This document shows, in pieces, positions 9,295 to 18,476 of a stretch of DNA of 64,000 nt. The DNA is taken from NCBI GenBank assembly GCA_900544645.1, contig UQWG01000002.1, forward strand, positions 1-64,000, in the 5' to 3' direction. Each line of letters opens with the position of its first letter. Positions within the stretch are counted from its first letter, which is position 1. The stretch is from an uncultured Collinsella sp. (GTDB taxonomy: Bacteria > Actinomycetota > Coriobacteriia > Coriobacteriales > Coriobacteriaceae). A program made the translations under genes and the position numbers. The notes beneath the pieces were generated by a model that worked only from the letters and a program-made list of their open reading frames with translations, did no database searches and was not told where the DNA came from.

Positions 9295-9532
9295 CCCCGT
9301 GGTCAAAAAATGCCAAATATGAGTACTGTCACAAATTTAGTGGCAGCAAATTGCACTGTTCCGGGCGCCGGGAATCCTCACCTGTCCAAAAACTGAGTCT
9401 AGTAATTCCCCATACGTCCAATAAAATTGGCTCTTTAACGATATTACTTATCGCTAAAGAGCCAAAATGATCTCAAACATATGTGACTAACTTGGCAACA
9501 GTACTCATATTTGGCATTTTTTGACCACGGGG
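9295..9532. mobile_element. 238-bp MITE-like element with perfect 35-bp terminal inverted repeats
   Basis: Bases 9295-9329 and 9498-9532 are exact reverse complements over 35 bp; each outer end begins with CCCCGTGGTC and contains a run of six A. The interior has no coding frame but carries an internal hairpin (9427-9465). A weaker second pair of similar sequence lies just inside the arms (TTAGTGGCA versus TTAGTCACA). No target duplication is obvious at the ends. The element fills the gap between the dipeptidase gene and folD. It could be a non-autonomous transposon or a long regulatory palindrome. Confidence 0.65.
9427..9465 (-). terminator. Internal hairpin, likely folD terminator
   Basis: A stem of about 17 bp (one G-T pair) around a short AT loop, with the TTTTA tract on the minus strand at 9426-9422. 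It lies within the inverted-repeat element and 100 bases downstream of the folD stop. Confidence 0.65.
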
Positions 9533-9566
9533 TATCTAACCAACCCCCTAAACAGCCTCCAAACGC

Positions 9567-10421
9567 CTATTTTACCGCGCGCTCAGCCGCCTCGATCACG
9601 TGCTTGGCGAGAATTGCTGTCGTCACGGCGCCCACGCCACCCGGCACGGGGGTGATTGCGCCAACAACCGGCTCCGCGGCATCAAAATCGACGTCGCCGA
9701 CCAGCTTGCCAGCGGCTTCGTCCCAATTAATGCCAACATCGATAATCGCCTGGTCCTCGCGGACCGCATCTGCGCCAATCGTGCGCGCGCGTCCAACGGC
9801 GGCAACCACAATGTCGGCAGCACAGCACTCGGCGGCAAGATCGCGCGTATGCGTATGGCACGTCGTCACGGTTGCGTTGCGCGCCGTAAGCATGGCGGCA
9901 ACGGGGCGGCCAATTACCAGTGAGCGTCCGACCACAGCAACCTTGGTCCCATCCAGCTCAACGCCGTAATGATCCAGCAAAGCAAGCACGGCTTCGGCTG
10001 TGCAGGGGGCAAAACCCTCGCCGCGCCCCGAAAGCGTGGTGAGCAGTGAAGCCGGCGTCATGGAGTCAACGTCCTTGGCGGGATCGAGCGCTGCGGCGAC
10101 GGCGTTCTCGTCAAGGCCGGCGGGCAGCGGGCGGAACATCAGACAGCCATGAACAGCCGAATCGGTATTGATGTCCTCGACGGCCGTCAACAGCTCGTCC
10201 TGCGAAACATCGGCAGGAAGCAAAACGCGGCGAGCCTCAATGCCAACCTTCTCGCAGCGCTTGAGGGCACCGCGCTCGTAGGACAGGTCGTCCTCGCGCT
10301 CGCCCACACGAACGATGGCCAGCGTCGGTACAACACCGCGCTCGCGCAGGGCTGCACAGCGAGCAGCAAGTTCCTCGGTCAAAGCGCGAGCAACGGGAGC
10401 ACCCTTCAGCAGTTCAGCCAT
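9567..10421 (-). CDS. folD: Bifunctional methylene-THF dehydrogenase / methenyl-THF cyclohydrolase FolD
   Basis: 284 residues, the usual FolD length. It interconverts 5,10-methylene-, 5,10-methenyl- and 10-formyl-THF in the cytosol. Family features are the catalytic region (LSYERGALKRCEKVGIE, with the YxxxK lysine), GCLMFRPLPAGLD (the 'QLPLP' loop, here RPLP), the GRSLVIGRPVAAMLTARNATVT nucleotide-binding loop region (split here at GRSLVIGRPVAAML), and GDVDFDAAEPVVGAITPVPGGVG near the C-terminus. The ATG at 10421 has AGAGG upstream and lies two bases after the fchA stop, so the two are co-transcribed. With FchA and the Fhs encoded at 20841-22508 it completes the formyl- to methylene-THF steps. 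Confidence 0.95.
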   Translation of the reverse strand: MAELLKGAPVARALTEELAARCAALRERGVVPTLAIVRVGEREDDLSYERGALKRCEKVGIEARRVLLPADVSQDELLTAVEDINTDSAVHGCLMFRPLPAGLDENAVAAALDPAKDVDSMTPASLLTTLSGRGEGFAPCTAEAVLALLDHYGVELDGTKVAVVGRSLVIGRPVAAMLTARNATVTTCHTHTRDLAAECCAADIVVAAVGRARTIGADAVREDQAIIDVGINWDEAAGKLVGDVDFDAAEPVVGAITPVPGGVGAVTTAILAKHVIEAAERAVK

Positions 10422-10423
10422 GG

Positions 10424-11056
10424 CTATCCTCTCTTCCTTGCAGCGTCGGAGGCGCGGCGCGCCAGCGCATCGGCGCGCGGCAACCATGTGTCGAGCAACT
10501 CATCACACGCCGTCTCGAGCTCCTCAGCACGAACGCGATCTTTCATAGACGTGGTGTTCGCAAAGAGCGTCAAGCTCGCGCCCTGCATAGCGGCACGGCA
10601 GAACACGGCGCCGCACGCCACATCGGACAGCAGCTGACGCGAACCCTTGTCGGCCATGTCCTCGAGCAGCGCCAGCGCACGCCCGCAGGCATCCATAATG
10701 CGATACGGCGGCATAGCGGCCACATGCAGCGCATCCTGAATGGCGGTCGCTCGAGCCGGATCGTCACGCGGAATACCGTACGCCGTGGACACCTGCCCGT
10801 AGGCACGAACGTCCTCGGCGACCAGACCCACAAGTTCCTGCGCCAACTCATCCGCCTGGGCAAACGCGCGCGTCAGATCGTCTGCGCGATCGGCAAGCGC
10901 AGGGTTTGTCGCCCCATAGCGAGCAACCATCCCGCAAAGCGAGGCGCCCAGTGCACCTACAAAGGCGCTCGCGCTACCGCCGCCGGGAACCGGCTCGCGT
11001 GCGGCAAGCGCCTCGGCAAACTCTCGACATGTTTTATCCATCATCTCTTGGCTCAT
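10424..11056 (-). CDS. fchA: Formimino-THF cyclodeaminase family protein (FchA)
   Basis: 210 residues, all helical, with the family signature PVPGGGSASAFVGALGASL near residues 22-40. FchA-type enzymes convert formimino-THF to methenyl-THF, releasing ammonia, in histidine or purine fermentation; related proteins act as methenyl-THF cyclohydrolases. The gene is directly upstream of folD with a two-base gap, which fits product hand-over to FolD. The ATG at 11056 has GAAGG nine bases upstream; a GTG six bases earlier is a weaker start. Confidence 0.92.
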   Translation of the reverse strand: MSQEMMDKTCREFAEALAAREPVPGGGSASAFVGALGASLCGMVARYGATNPALADRADDLTRAFAQADELAQELVGLVAEDVRAYGQVSTAYGIPRDDPARATAIQDALHVAAMPPYRIMDACGRALALLEDMADKGSRQLLSDVACGAVFCRAAMQGASLTLFANTTSMKDRVRAEELETACDELLDTWLPRADALARRASDAARKRG

Positions 11057-11516
11057 ACGCACGCACCTTCAAGTCATATACATCGGTCGGGTGGCAACCG
11101 CCGACCGACCGCATCAATCACATAATGGTGCTAAGTCTAGCCCATAAGTACATGAGCGTCAGCGCACCTGGCCATCGCGGATTTCTATGACGAACGATAG
11201 GCGTCGGCACCGCAAACATGGGACACATGGCCCACCTTTCGAGACTTCCGGACGTCAAAAACTGAGGCATATCCATAAACAAGGAACCTGTTGGGGCAAC
11301 GCCCACGCACGCGCGCCCCATTAAATCAACGGGCACCTCACCCCGGGGAGGGCCGACAGCATCGGCCCTCCCCTCTTTTGCGACCGCACATATTGCCACT
11401 TGTCGGCGCAATTCCAGCCCCCAGAATGGGACACATGGCCCACCCTAGCGAGCCGTCCACGCGTACAGTAAAGGCAGGTAATCCATGGACGATTACAGAT
11501 CGAGGAGGACACGACC
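11057..11516. other. Intergenic region with a 19-bp direct repeat and a free-standing terminator
   Basis: This 460-base gap separates fchA (minus) from the lipoprotein gene (plus). It contains two exact copies of ATGGGACACATGGCCCACC at 11218-11236 and 11426-11444. Between them is a strong + strand terminator (11345-11379) with no gene in front of it. No convincing coding frame was found. Confidence 0.6.
11345..11379 (+). terminator. Rho-independent terminator without an upstream gene
   Basis: Perfect 12-bp arms (11345-11356 and 11362-11373), five-base loop, then TCTTTT. It resembles the terminator found after the next lipoprotein gene (shared GGGAGGGCCG arm). Confidence 0.8.
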
Positions 11517-12110
11517 ATGAAAAAGAAGGCCTTTGCGATTCTCACCCTCTGCATCAGTCTCTTTGCCGCGGTTGCCCTGGTGGGTTGCGGCGGCAGCGGC
11601 GGCGCTACCGGAAGCGGCGGTGGCGGCGGAGCAGAAAAGCCCGCCGTGGATATGAGGACCGACTTCATTTGGTTTAAGGTCGAGGTCCCCGAGGGCGTCG
11701 AGATCACCGACGTCGCAGGCGACACCGCCGACAGGGCCCAGTTTAAGTTCACCGAGAGCGAGCACGCCAGCGACCGCTTCATCCCCGTCTTCGACTCTGA
11801 CAAGAACGCCGACGAGCTGTTCGACTACGAGGCAAAGTGGAAGGCCAACTCCGGATGGACCGAGAGCGATCCCGTTAAGTACAACGGCAAGACCTGGCGC
11901 AGTGCCTACTTTACGCACTCGGGCGGCGTGACGACCGAGTACTTCACCGACGTTGACGGTGGCAGTGTGTATGTGCGCATCGACAACGTCGAGGAGCACA
12001 AGGACGCCGTCGAGACCATGATGAAGTCCCTGGAATTTGCCGATGACATCGCCGAGGCCAAGACCGAGGCCATGGACGTCAAGCTCGACGATATCGAGAT
12101 CAAGCGTTAA
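11517..12110 (+). CDS. Small lipoprotein of unknown function
   Basis: 197 residues. The N-terminus MKKKAFAILTLCISLFAAVA runs into the lipobox LVGC, followed by a Gly/Ser linker, so the mature protein is expected to be lipid-anchored on the outer face of the membrane. The globular part (about residues 40-197) is acidic, with FIWFKVEVPEGVEI, YNGKTWRSAYFTHSGG and a C-terminal MKSLEFADD segment that recalls small surface lipoproteins scored by similar 'kSieF' endings; no family is assigned. AGGAGG is placed nine bases before the ATG. A terminator follows, so it is monocistronic. Confidence 0.88.
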   Translation: MKKKAFAILTLCISLFAAVALVGCGGSGGATGSGGGGGAEKPAVDMRTDFIWFKVEVPEGVEITDVAGDTADRAQFKFTESEHASDRFIPVFDSDKNADELFDYEAKWKANSGWTESDPVKYNGKTWRSAYFTHSGGVTTEYFTDVDGGSVYVRIDNVEEHKDAVETMMKSLEFADDIAEAKTEAMDVKLDDIEIKR

Positions 12111-12182
12111 GCGACTGGCGAGCGCAGCGGGAAACACGGGCGCAGTGCAAACAAGCGACGGTTCCCCAGCGCTTCGTACCCA

Positions 12183-12213
12183 GGGAGGGCCGGTAAACCG
12201 ACCCTCCCTTTCT
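12183..12213 (+). terminator. Terminator of the lipoprotein gene
   Basis: Arms GGGAGGGCCGG and CCGACCCTCCC around TAAA with one unpaired position, followed by TTTCTT, about 70 bases after the stop at 12110. Confidence 0.88.
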
Positions 12214-12415
12214 TATGCCGGTAGCCAACGAACGCGAGGATGCCGGACGCCGGAACCGCTCCAAATGTAGCAACAGTACGAAAACGACAAACACCCCAAC
12301 ACGTCCGCCCGCCGATTTATTGCGCCGCGCAGACAATTAAACCAGCATCTTTAAACATCTGAGCAGTATAGTGACCAAAACTATCGCATAACCGCACCCT
12401 ACGAATGGAGAAGTT

Positions 12416-14912
12416 ATGACCGAACACCACGCCATCAGCCGCCGAGCATTTACGTTGGGCCTTGGACTCGCGGCGTTGTCGCCACTTGCAAGCCTGCCCG
12501 AAACCGCGGCATTGGGCATTGGCCCACGAGCGGCATTTGCAGACGACGCTGCCACAGCGTCGGTCAGCCTCGACAATTTCGTCATTCGCCTTCGCCCCGC
12601 GGGCTATTTTCGCACCGCGAGCGTCAACGAAGACGGCAACGTCATCGGCAACGTCTGCCATCTGTTTAATGACGGCACGTCCAGCAAGCTCATCCTTGAG
12701 AACGTAACGACCAAGAATGACGATACAAACTGGTATGCTATCCGCACCTTGCTCAATTTCGAAGAGCATAAAAAGACGGGCTACAGCATTTGGTCGGTCG
12801 ATGGCGACTCGGACAAAGACGGAAAGGTCATCCACGTATGGAGCGGCGAGTATGACAACAAGCCCAGCCGCGCTTTTGCGTTCGAGCGGCAATCAAACGG
12901 AACCTATAATCATCCGAGACCGCACGGTCGAGAAAGAAACCGAGAAAAAAGACATTAAGTACCTGGCAATAGAATCGAACGGCGAAGACCAGGACAACAA
13001 TAAGATTTGCCATAAGAATAAGAGTAAGAGCATTCCGTGGGAGCTCGAGCTTGTCGGTTACGACATGAAAAAGAACGATGCCACGGTTAGCAGCCTCGAC
13101 TGGATCACGTATAGCAGCTACGTCGACGGACCATGTTGGATGAAATACGTCGACGACAACAAGTTCCTCGACGAGCTGAGCATCCCGGGTACGCACGATT
13201 CGGGCACCTGCAGCGTGGACAACGACACTGAGCCCCAATCCTCGCAAGTAAAATGCCAGCAGGATTACATTCCCACGCAGTTGCTCGAAGGCATTCGCTA
13301 TTTTGATATCCGGCTCGGAAAGGGCGACAACCCCGGTATCGACCACGGGGATTACTACCTGCTCAAAAAAGACGCGTACTTTTTGCATCTTTCCGATGTC
13401 ATAGGCTACTTCAAAACGTTTTTGAACGAAAACCCGACAGAAGCGCTCATCATGCTTGTATCACGAAGCAACGACGAGGCTACCGACGAAAGTGTTACGA
13501 CGGCTTTCGCCAAGGTTTTGGACGACAACCCCAAACTGTTCTATACGTCGAGCCGCGTTCCCACACTGGGCGAGGTGCGCGGAAAGATCGTCCTGCTACG
13601 TCGATTTGGACTCGACGGCGACAGCGTAAGCGGCCACACGTGGGGACTCGACCTCACCGAATGGGATAACAAAATCGCAGCGCACACCGACAGCAGTTCC
13701 ATGTGCCTCGTCCAAGACGCGCAGGGCTTTGAAGCCGCGGGGGAAACAGGCGACAAAGAGCCCTATTGCACCAAGGTATACGCCCAGGACAAGTACAAAC
13801 TCACGGGAACCGACAAGCTCAGCTGGGTCGATAATGCGCTGAAGGAAACGACCGGGCGCACGCGCAACGAGGTAGATGTCGAGGACGATAACGGGGCCAA
13901 GGAGAAAGTCCTGGAGCGTTGCTGGTCTATCAACTACACCAGCTGCACGGGCTTGTCGCACGGAGGCAATCCTTTTACCTCGGCACGAGTAGTCAACGAG
14001 CATCTGTATAAGAGCCCGTACATCAATCCCAGCGGCATCGAGGATACAAAGTCAGATTACCTCAAGCACATTGGCATCATCGCATCCGACTTTGTTGATG
14101 CGGCGCTGGCCCGGAGCATCTACCAGCGCAATTACGATACGGAGCACAAGCAGACGGCTTCGTACTATCTCCCGTACTATCTCCCGACCCGCATGCGCAT
14201 GACGTACGGCGACTCGCTGAGCGATGCCTCATTCCAGGATGGCAAGACCGTTGGCGAGGGCCGTTTCCGCCTCGTTAACAGCAGCAACGTACTCAACGTG
14301 GCCGCTTCTGGCAGCGCGTTTGCCATCGAATACGTGGATGTCGACGCCCTGGGCAACGAGACCGCTACAGGACTGCAGGGCTTCGTGCCCATCGATATCG
14401 ATCCGCTCGCGCTGACGCCCCATTTTGAGGGACTCGAAGGCCTTAAGGCCGGCGAAGACGTGCGCGCCAAGATTGCGGCATCACTCGAGGGCAAGCTCGA
14501 AACCGACGCCTGCACCGCCCAGCTCGAGTTTGTGCACGACGCGGACGGCGCTCCGGGCACGGCAATGGCCGAGGGCGAGGCATTTGCCGCGGGGACGTAT
14601 TGGGTGCGTGCGAAAGGTCTGTTGGGCGACGCGGCGCAGAACTACACGCTCGCCAGCGACGGAGCCGCAAACTTTACCGTAGCGGCCTCGGACAGTGCAG
14701 GCGGCACCGGCAGCGGCACGGGTTCCAGCGCAGGCAGCGCTGATAAGAATGGTAAGGGCAACAAGGGCAAGGGCTCGGGCGGAAAACTCGCCGACACGGG
14801 CGACGGCTCCGGCATTGCCGCCGGGCTCGCCGCTGCCGCCATGGCGACAACGGTCGCCGGCGCGGCGATGCTTGCCAATGACCGCGAAAACGTTGGGGAC
14901 GACAGCGAATAG
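12416..14912 (+). pseudogene. Frameshifted cell-wall PI-PLC-like phosphodiesterase with ricin-type domain and LADTG anchor
   Basis: Two overlapping frames encode one protein of about 832 residues. A twin-arginine-like signal (ISRRAFTLGLGLAA) is followed by a beta-trefoil/ricin-like region (YSIWSVDGDSD, GKVIHVWSGEYDN). At 12905-12910 the reading frame breaks: removing one A near 12908 restores GTY-IIRDR, the expected trefoil sequence, and the rest continues in the other frame. The second part has a PI-PLC X-type catalytic domain (LSIPGTHDSGT, LLEGIRYFDIRL, IDHGDYY, NPTEALIMLVSR), a C-terminal region, a Gly/Lys spacer and a sorting signal LADTG, hydrophobic helix and charged tail. Family members cleave phosphoinositide or related phosphodiesters. 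The gene may be inactive, phase-variable, or carry a sequencing error. Confidence 0.85.
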
Positions 14913-14948
14913 GCAAGCCCGCCTTTTAGACACATCGACTCAATTGGG

Positions 14949-14982
14949 GGGGCGCAGAATACCGTTCTGCGCCCCGATTTTT
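14949..14982 (+). terminator. Terminator after the PI-PLC-like gene
   Basis: Perfect 11-bp arms (14949-14959, 14965-14975) with loop TACCG and a trailing GATTTTT. Confidence 0.9.
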
Positions 14983-15007
14983 ACCTTAGCCCGAACACCG
15001 TTATCGG

Positions 15008-15277
15008 CTACATCACCATGTTCAGCGCATTCACGAACTCCTGAGCTTGGGAGCGGCTGCTCAGACTAAAGACACAGGCAGTCAACAGCCTGTTACGTAG
15101 GAAAACGTCGCGGCCCTTGATCCTGCTGACCCCCGTAATGTCCTTAAGATAAACAATCTCGGTGTGCTTGCCACCAAAAGTGCCCTTCTTGAGCACCTCG
15201 ATGCGGTTAAGGTAGATCTTGACGTCTTTAAACCTACCCGAACCTTTGTCCTGGAACAGCAGCGTGTTGTTGTCCAT
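15008..15277 (-). CDS. Small PH-like domain protein
   Basis: 89 residues, beginning MDNNTLLFQDKGSGRFKDVK. The alternating strands (VKIYLNRIEVLKKG, TEIVYLKDITGVSRIKG, LTACVFSLSS) ending in a helix (AQEFVNALNMVM) match the layout of bacterial pleckstrin-homology-like domains found in short membrane-associated or regulatory proteins. The ATG at 15277 is preceded by GGGAG; an upstream GTG at 15322 lacks a good ribosome-binding site. It stands alone between two + strand genes. Ligand and role are unknown. Confidence 0.75.
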   Translation of the reverse strand: MDNNTLLFQDKGSGRFKDVKIYLNRIEVLKKGTFGGKHTEIVYLKDITGVSRIKGRDVFLRNRLLTACVFSLSSRSQAQEFVNALNMVM

Positions 15278-15445
15278 ACGCGTCACTCCCGCGGGGTTCG
15301 CTAAAACTGCCTCTATGGTCACATTTTAACCACCGCAAGGCTCCCATGCGAAGGTGCCAGACAACATAGCAATTCGTGTCCGCGCGAGGCTTTAAACTAA
15401 ATGCGTTAAAGATGCATTCCACAAGAGGAAAGTGGGGCGACAGTG

Positions 15446-16495
15446 ATGGGTGAACTAGTAAACCGTGGAGAATCGGCAATCGTGCCCGAAGGTTTTTACA
15501 AGCAGGTCTCGTCGATTCTCAACGCCGCTCGCGACAAGGCCTATACCGCCGTTAACTTTGCAATGGTTGAGGCATATTGGGAGATCGGCAAGAGTATTGT
15601 AGATGAACAGGGCGGAGAGGAGCGCGCAGCATATGGAGAGGCATTGATTGCAGGCCTCTCCAGAAGGCTTACCGCGGATTTCGGAAGAGGCTTTGGCATC
15701 GCAAACCTTCGCAATATGCGTCAGTTCTTTCTTGCGTTTCCAATTCGCGACGCACTGCGTAGCGAATTGAGCTGGACTCATTACCGCAGGTTGATGCGCA
15801 TTTCCGACCCTGATGCTCGCACCTGGTACATGAACGAATGCGCCGATTCTCGTTGGAGCACGCGTCAGCTCGAACGCCAGATCAACACCATGTTCCGCGA
15901 GCGCCTACTTGCCAGCAAGGACAAGAAGGCCGTCACCCAGGAAATCCAAAAGAGCGCCCCGGCTCGTCGCCCCGAGGATATCATCCGCGACCCATATGTA
16001 CTGGAGTTTTTAGGTTTCTCGGACGATACTGCGTTTCGCGAGAGCGATCTAGAGCAGGCGCTCATCACGCATCTTCAGAAGTTCCTGCTGGAGCTTGGCC
16101 GTGGTTTCGCTTTCGAGGCGCGCCAAAAGCGCATCACCTTTGATGGACGCCATTTCTATATTGACCTTGTTTTTTACAACTATCTGATGCGCTGCTTCGT
16201 GCTCATCGACCTTAAGACGGACGACCTTACGCATCAGGACCTGGGCCAGATGCAAATGTATGTGAACTACTACACGCGCGAGCTCATGAACGAAGGCGAC
16301 AATCCGCCCATAGGCATCGTGCTCTGCGCGGACAAAAGCGATTCGATTGTCGAGTACACGCTGCCCGAAGACAACGACCAAGTGTTTGCCGCCAAATACC
16401 TGCCGTATCTTCCAAGCAAGGAAGAGCTGGCGCGCGAGCTGAGTGCCGAGTACCGCGCCATCAACGAAGCGACTAATGGCGAAGCGCAAGGGTAG
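15446..16495 (+). CDS. YhcG/DUF1016-type PD-(D/E)XK nuclease family protein
   Basis: 349 residues. The N-terminal half is the helical DUF1016 region (AYWEIGKSIVDEQ, YGEALIAGLSRRLTADFGRG, LRNMRQFFLAFP, SWTHYRRLMR, QINTMFRERL). The C-terminal half is the nuclease domain with RPEDIIRDPYVLEFLG, the IDLVFYN acidic strand and FVLIDLKTDDLTHQDLGQM, the D-x-K pair expected of PD-(D/E)XK enzymes. Homologues sit as single genes or beside type I restriction loci; here no restriction genes are nearby. The ATG at 15446 was preferred over the GTG three bases earlier. Function is probably nucleic-acid cleavage, but no target is known from this context. Confidence 0.9.
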   Translation: MGELVNRGESAIVPEGFYKQVSSILNAARDKAYTAVNFAMVEAYWEIGKSIVDEQGGEERAAYGEALIAGLSRRLTADFGRGFGIANLRNMRQFFLAFPIRDALRSELSWTHYRRLMRISDPDARTWYMNECADSRWSTRQLERQINTMFRERLLASKDKKAVTQEIQKSAPARRPEDIIRDPYVLEFLGFSDDTAFRESDLEQALITHLQKFLLELGRGFAFEARQKRITFDGRHFYIDLVFYNYLMRCFVLIDLKTDDLTHQDLGQMQMYVNYYTRELMNEGDNPPIGIVLCADKSDSIVEYTLPEDNDQVFAAKYLPYLPSKEELARELSAEYRAINEATNGEAQG

Positions 16496-16920
16496 CAGCA
16501 CGTTGCGACCGAAGCCACCGCAGCCGTCGCAGGCGCACTCGCGGTTGCGACGCACGCTACGAAACAATACCGGTCATGGACGCCGGCAACGACATTCTAG
16601 CCGTGGCTGGCGAGCGTGACCTGACAGGCAAAGACGCGGCCTTCGTCTGATGTGGGTCCATTGGCTGCCACAGAAAAGGGCCGGTTGCAGCCGGCCCTTT
16701 AGACGATAATACCTGCGTTGCCCGCGCTTCCGAAGTGTGACTAGCTGAGGAGCGGGTTCCGCGGCACAACCTGATTTTACCCAGTGAGGAGGCTCTTTTG
16801 CAGCCGCTCCACTGTTTATTTACATCTGGCACCCTCAAACAATCAGACGGCAGCCCGCACTCCTGAGAGCTGCCCCGCACCCCCGGCCATCACCTTACGG
16901 CAACAACCGGTGCTACTCCC
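16496..16920. other. Intergenic region, no gene seen
   Basis: This 425-base gap lies between two convergent genes. Apart from the hairpin at 16674-16700 it shows no convincing frame or RNA gene. A 23-codon frame starting at 16576 has no ribosome-binding site and was not called. Confidence 0.5.
16674..16700. terminator. Bidirectional terminator between convergent genes
   Basis: Perfect 10-bp arms (16675-16684, 16691-16700) with a six-base loop. The minus-strand side ends in TTTT and the plus side in TTT, so it can serve both the nuclease gene and the zinc-ribbon gene. Confidence 0.7.
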
Positions 16921-18258
16921 CTACTTCCCAAATAGCGCACCCAGCAGACCGCGGCGTTTGGGCTTCTCCTCTCGGTAGGAACCCTCGACGGCGGCTGCAA
17001 CCTGGCGCGGTTGCTCGCCGCCTCCACGGCGCACGATCTGGTATAGGAACGGAGATTTAACATATTTGACCTCGACGGGCGTGGCGTGTACGGTGCTCTC
17101 ACCGGACAGATGCAGGCTCGGGCTGAGCGGCGCCACGATATGCGTTTCGCGCTTGTCGCTAAACACCACCGCGGCCGCACGACCCGTCTGGCCGTTTACG
17201 GCAATGCGCACCTGCTCGCCATCGCGGCCATCCGTCGCCGGACGATCGACAAAGTAGACCGGCACCATCACCAGGCCATCCTTATGCTTGCGGGCCTTGC
17301 GCGCCCAGGTTCGGATGCTCTTTTTATTGAGCCCCAGTACGGCCTCGGCATCGTTGCCCGCAACGTCGAGCGCCAACTTATCAATGACCACCTGGTCCTT
17401 GGTAGATGCATCGACGGAGACGACGCGGAAGTCGCCTTCCTGCATGGCGGGATCGAACGGACCGACCTTGGCAAAGTCCCACGGCTCCAAAATGCCCATG
17501 AGGCGAACGTCCAGGTAGTTTGCCCTGGGGTATGCCCAGTCGAGCACCTCGTAGTACACCAGGGTTTCCTTGCTCAGGCCCTTGCCCGGGAAGCTCGCCA
17601 TCATGCGCAGGTCCGCCAGCGCCATGGGGAAATAGAAGAGCATCATGTCGTTTTGGATCGCATCTTCCACGTCGTGCCCGGCAAAGGCATCCGGATACTG
17701 GCGCACCAGCTGCAGCGCGTTGGCACGTGCCTGCTGCGGCGAGATTTCGCAGGGAATACCCTGATCCGGCACATACTCCGCACCCACGCCCATGGTCAGA
17801 CGCTTGCTAAACGTCCCCGGCTTGAGCAGGTCCGCAATGCCGATCTTATTGCCGCAGGACGGGCACTCAAACACACGCTGCGTTGACTCGCCCTCAAAGG
17901 ACGCTCCGCAGAAGGGGCAAGGAATGCTCACATGCGTGGCCTCTTGGAACTCCTGCGCCGTGCCGCGATCCTCCCACAGCAGATGTTCCAGGACCGACTG
18001 ATTGCGCCAGTGCGCATTGAAGAAATACCAGTCCGGGTCCTGCGGGCGCTCGAGTTGCGACACATGCGTGAGCTTGAGCAGTCCATCCACCACCGTCAAC
18101 GGCGTATGGCGAATGCCCAAAGCGCTCTTGGGCTCTCCGGCGTCCGCCTGCCACGGAATGACCGCACCGCAATAAGCGCACTCAAAGCTGCGCTTAGCTT
18201 GGTGTGTGTACATAGGGCCGCCGCAGTTTTGACATTTAATGGCAAACATCTCGTCCAT
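16921..18258 (-). CDS. Conserved protein with two zinc ribbons
   Basis: 445 residues. The start at ATG 18258 has GGAGG eight bases upstream and gives MDEMFAIKCQNCGGPM. Two CxxC...CxxC zinc ribbons are visible: residues about 8-31 (CQNCGG, CAYCGA) and about 113-140 (CPFCGA, CPSCGN). The middle holds DIEDAIQNDMMLFYFPMALA-like helices, and the C-terminal third is beta-rich (VPVYFVDRP, VRIAVNGQTGRAAAV) followed by a basic tail ending RRGLLGALFGK. Tandem ribbons of this kind resemble the TFIIB/rubredoxin-like heads of membrane-trafficking or helicase-associated proteins, but no enzymatic domain is recognised. Confidence 0.8.
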   Translation of the reverse strand: MDEMFAIKCQNCGGPMYTHQAKRSFECAYCGAVIPWQADAGEPKSALGIRHTPLTVVDGLLKLTHVSQLERPQDPDWYFFNAHWRNQSVLEHLLWEDRGTAQEFQEATHVSIPCPFCGASFEGESTQRVFECPSCGNKIGIADLLKPGTFSKRLTMGVGAEYVPDQGIPCEISPQQARANALQLVRQYPDAFAGHDVEDAIQNDMMLFYFPMALADLRMMASFPGKGLSKETLVYYEVLDWAYPRANYLDVRLMGILEPWDFAKVGPFDPAMQEGDFRVVSVDASTKDQVVIDKLALDVAGNDAEAVLGLNKKSIRTWARKARKHKDGLVMVPVYFVDRPATDGRDGEQVRIAVNGQTGRAAAVVFSDKRETHIVAPLSPSLHLSGESTVHATPVEVKYVKSPFLYQIVRRGGGEQPRQVAAAVEGSYREEKPKRRGLLGALFGK

Positions 18259-18476
18259 GGAAACGTCCTCCTTTGCACAGGGGCTGTCGGCATTAAGTAT
18301 GTCGATCAAACAGGCACATGCCCATACCCATGTGGCCCAAAATGGACCACCCAGGCAGACGAGAAGGCTCGCTCGTTAGCACCGGCAGACTATTGCTGCA
18401 TTTTCTGAGCATCGGTGCACGGCGCCCCCGCGCGAGCTACACTATCCCCTTAAACATGATTGTGAGGACGACCGCT

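Noticed and set aside
12257..12285. CCAAATGTAGCAACAGTACG as another end of the 238-bp element
   Set aside because: Only a short part (CAACAGTAC) matches, with no partner arm, so it was not called.
15446..16495. Part of a type I restriction system or phage defence island
   Set aside because: No hsdRMS, methylase or phage genes flank the YhcG-type gene.
16576..16647. 23-codon frame MDAGNDILAVAGERDLTGKD...
   Set aside because: No ribosome-binding site and no conserved features; likely chance.
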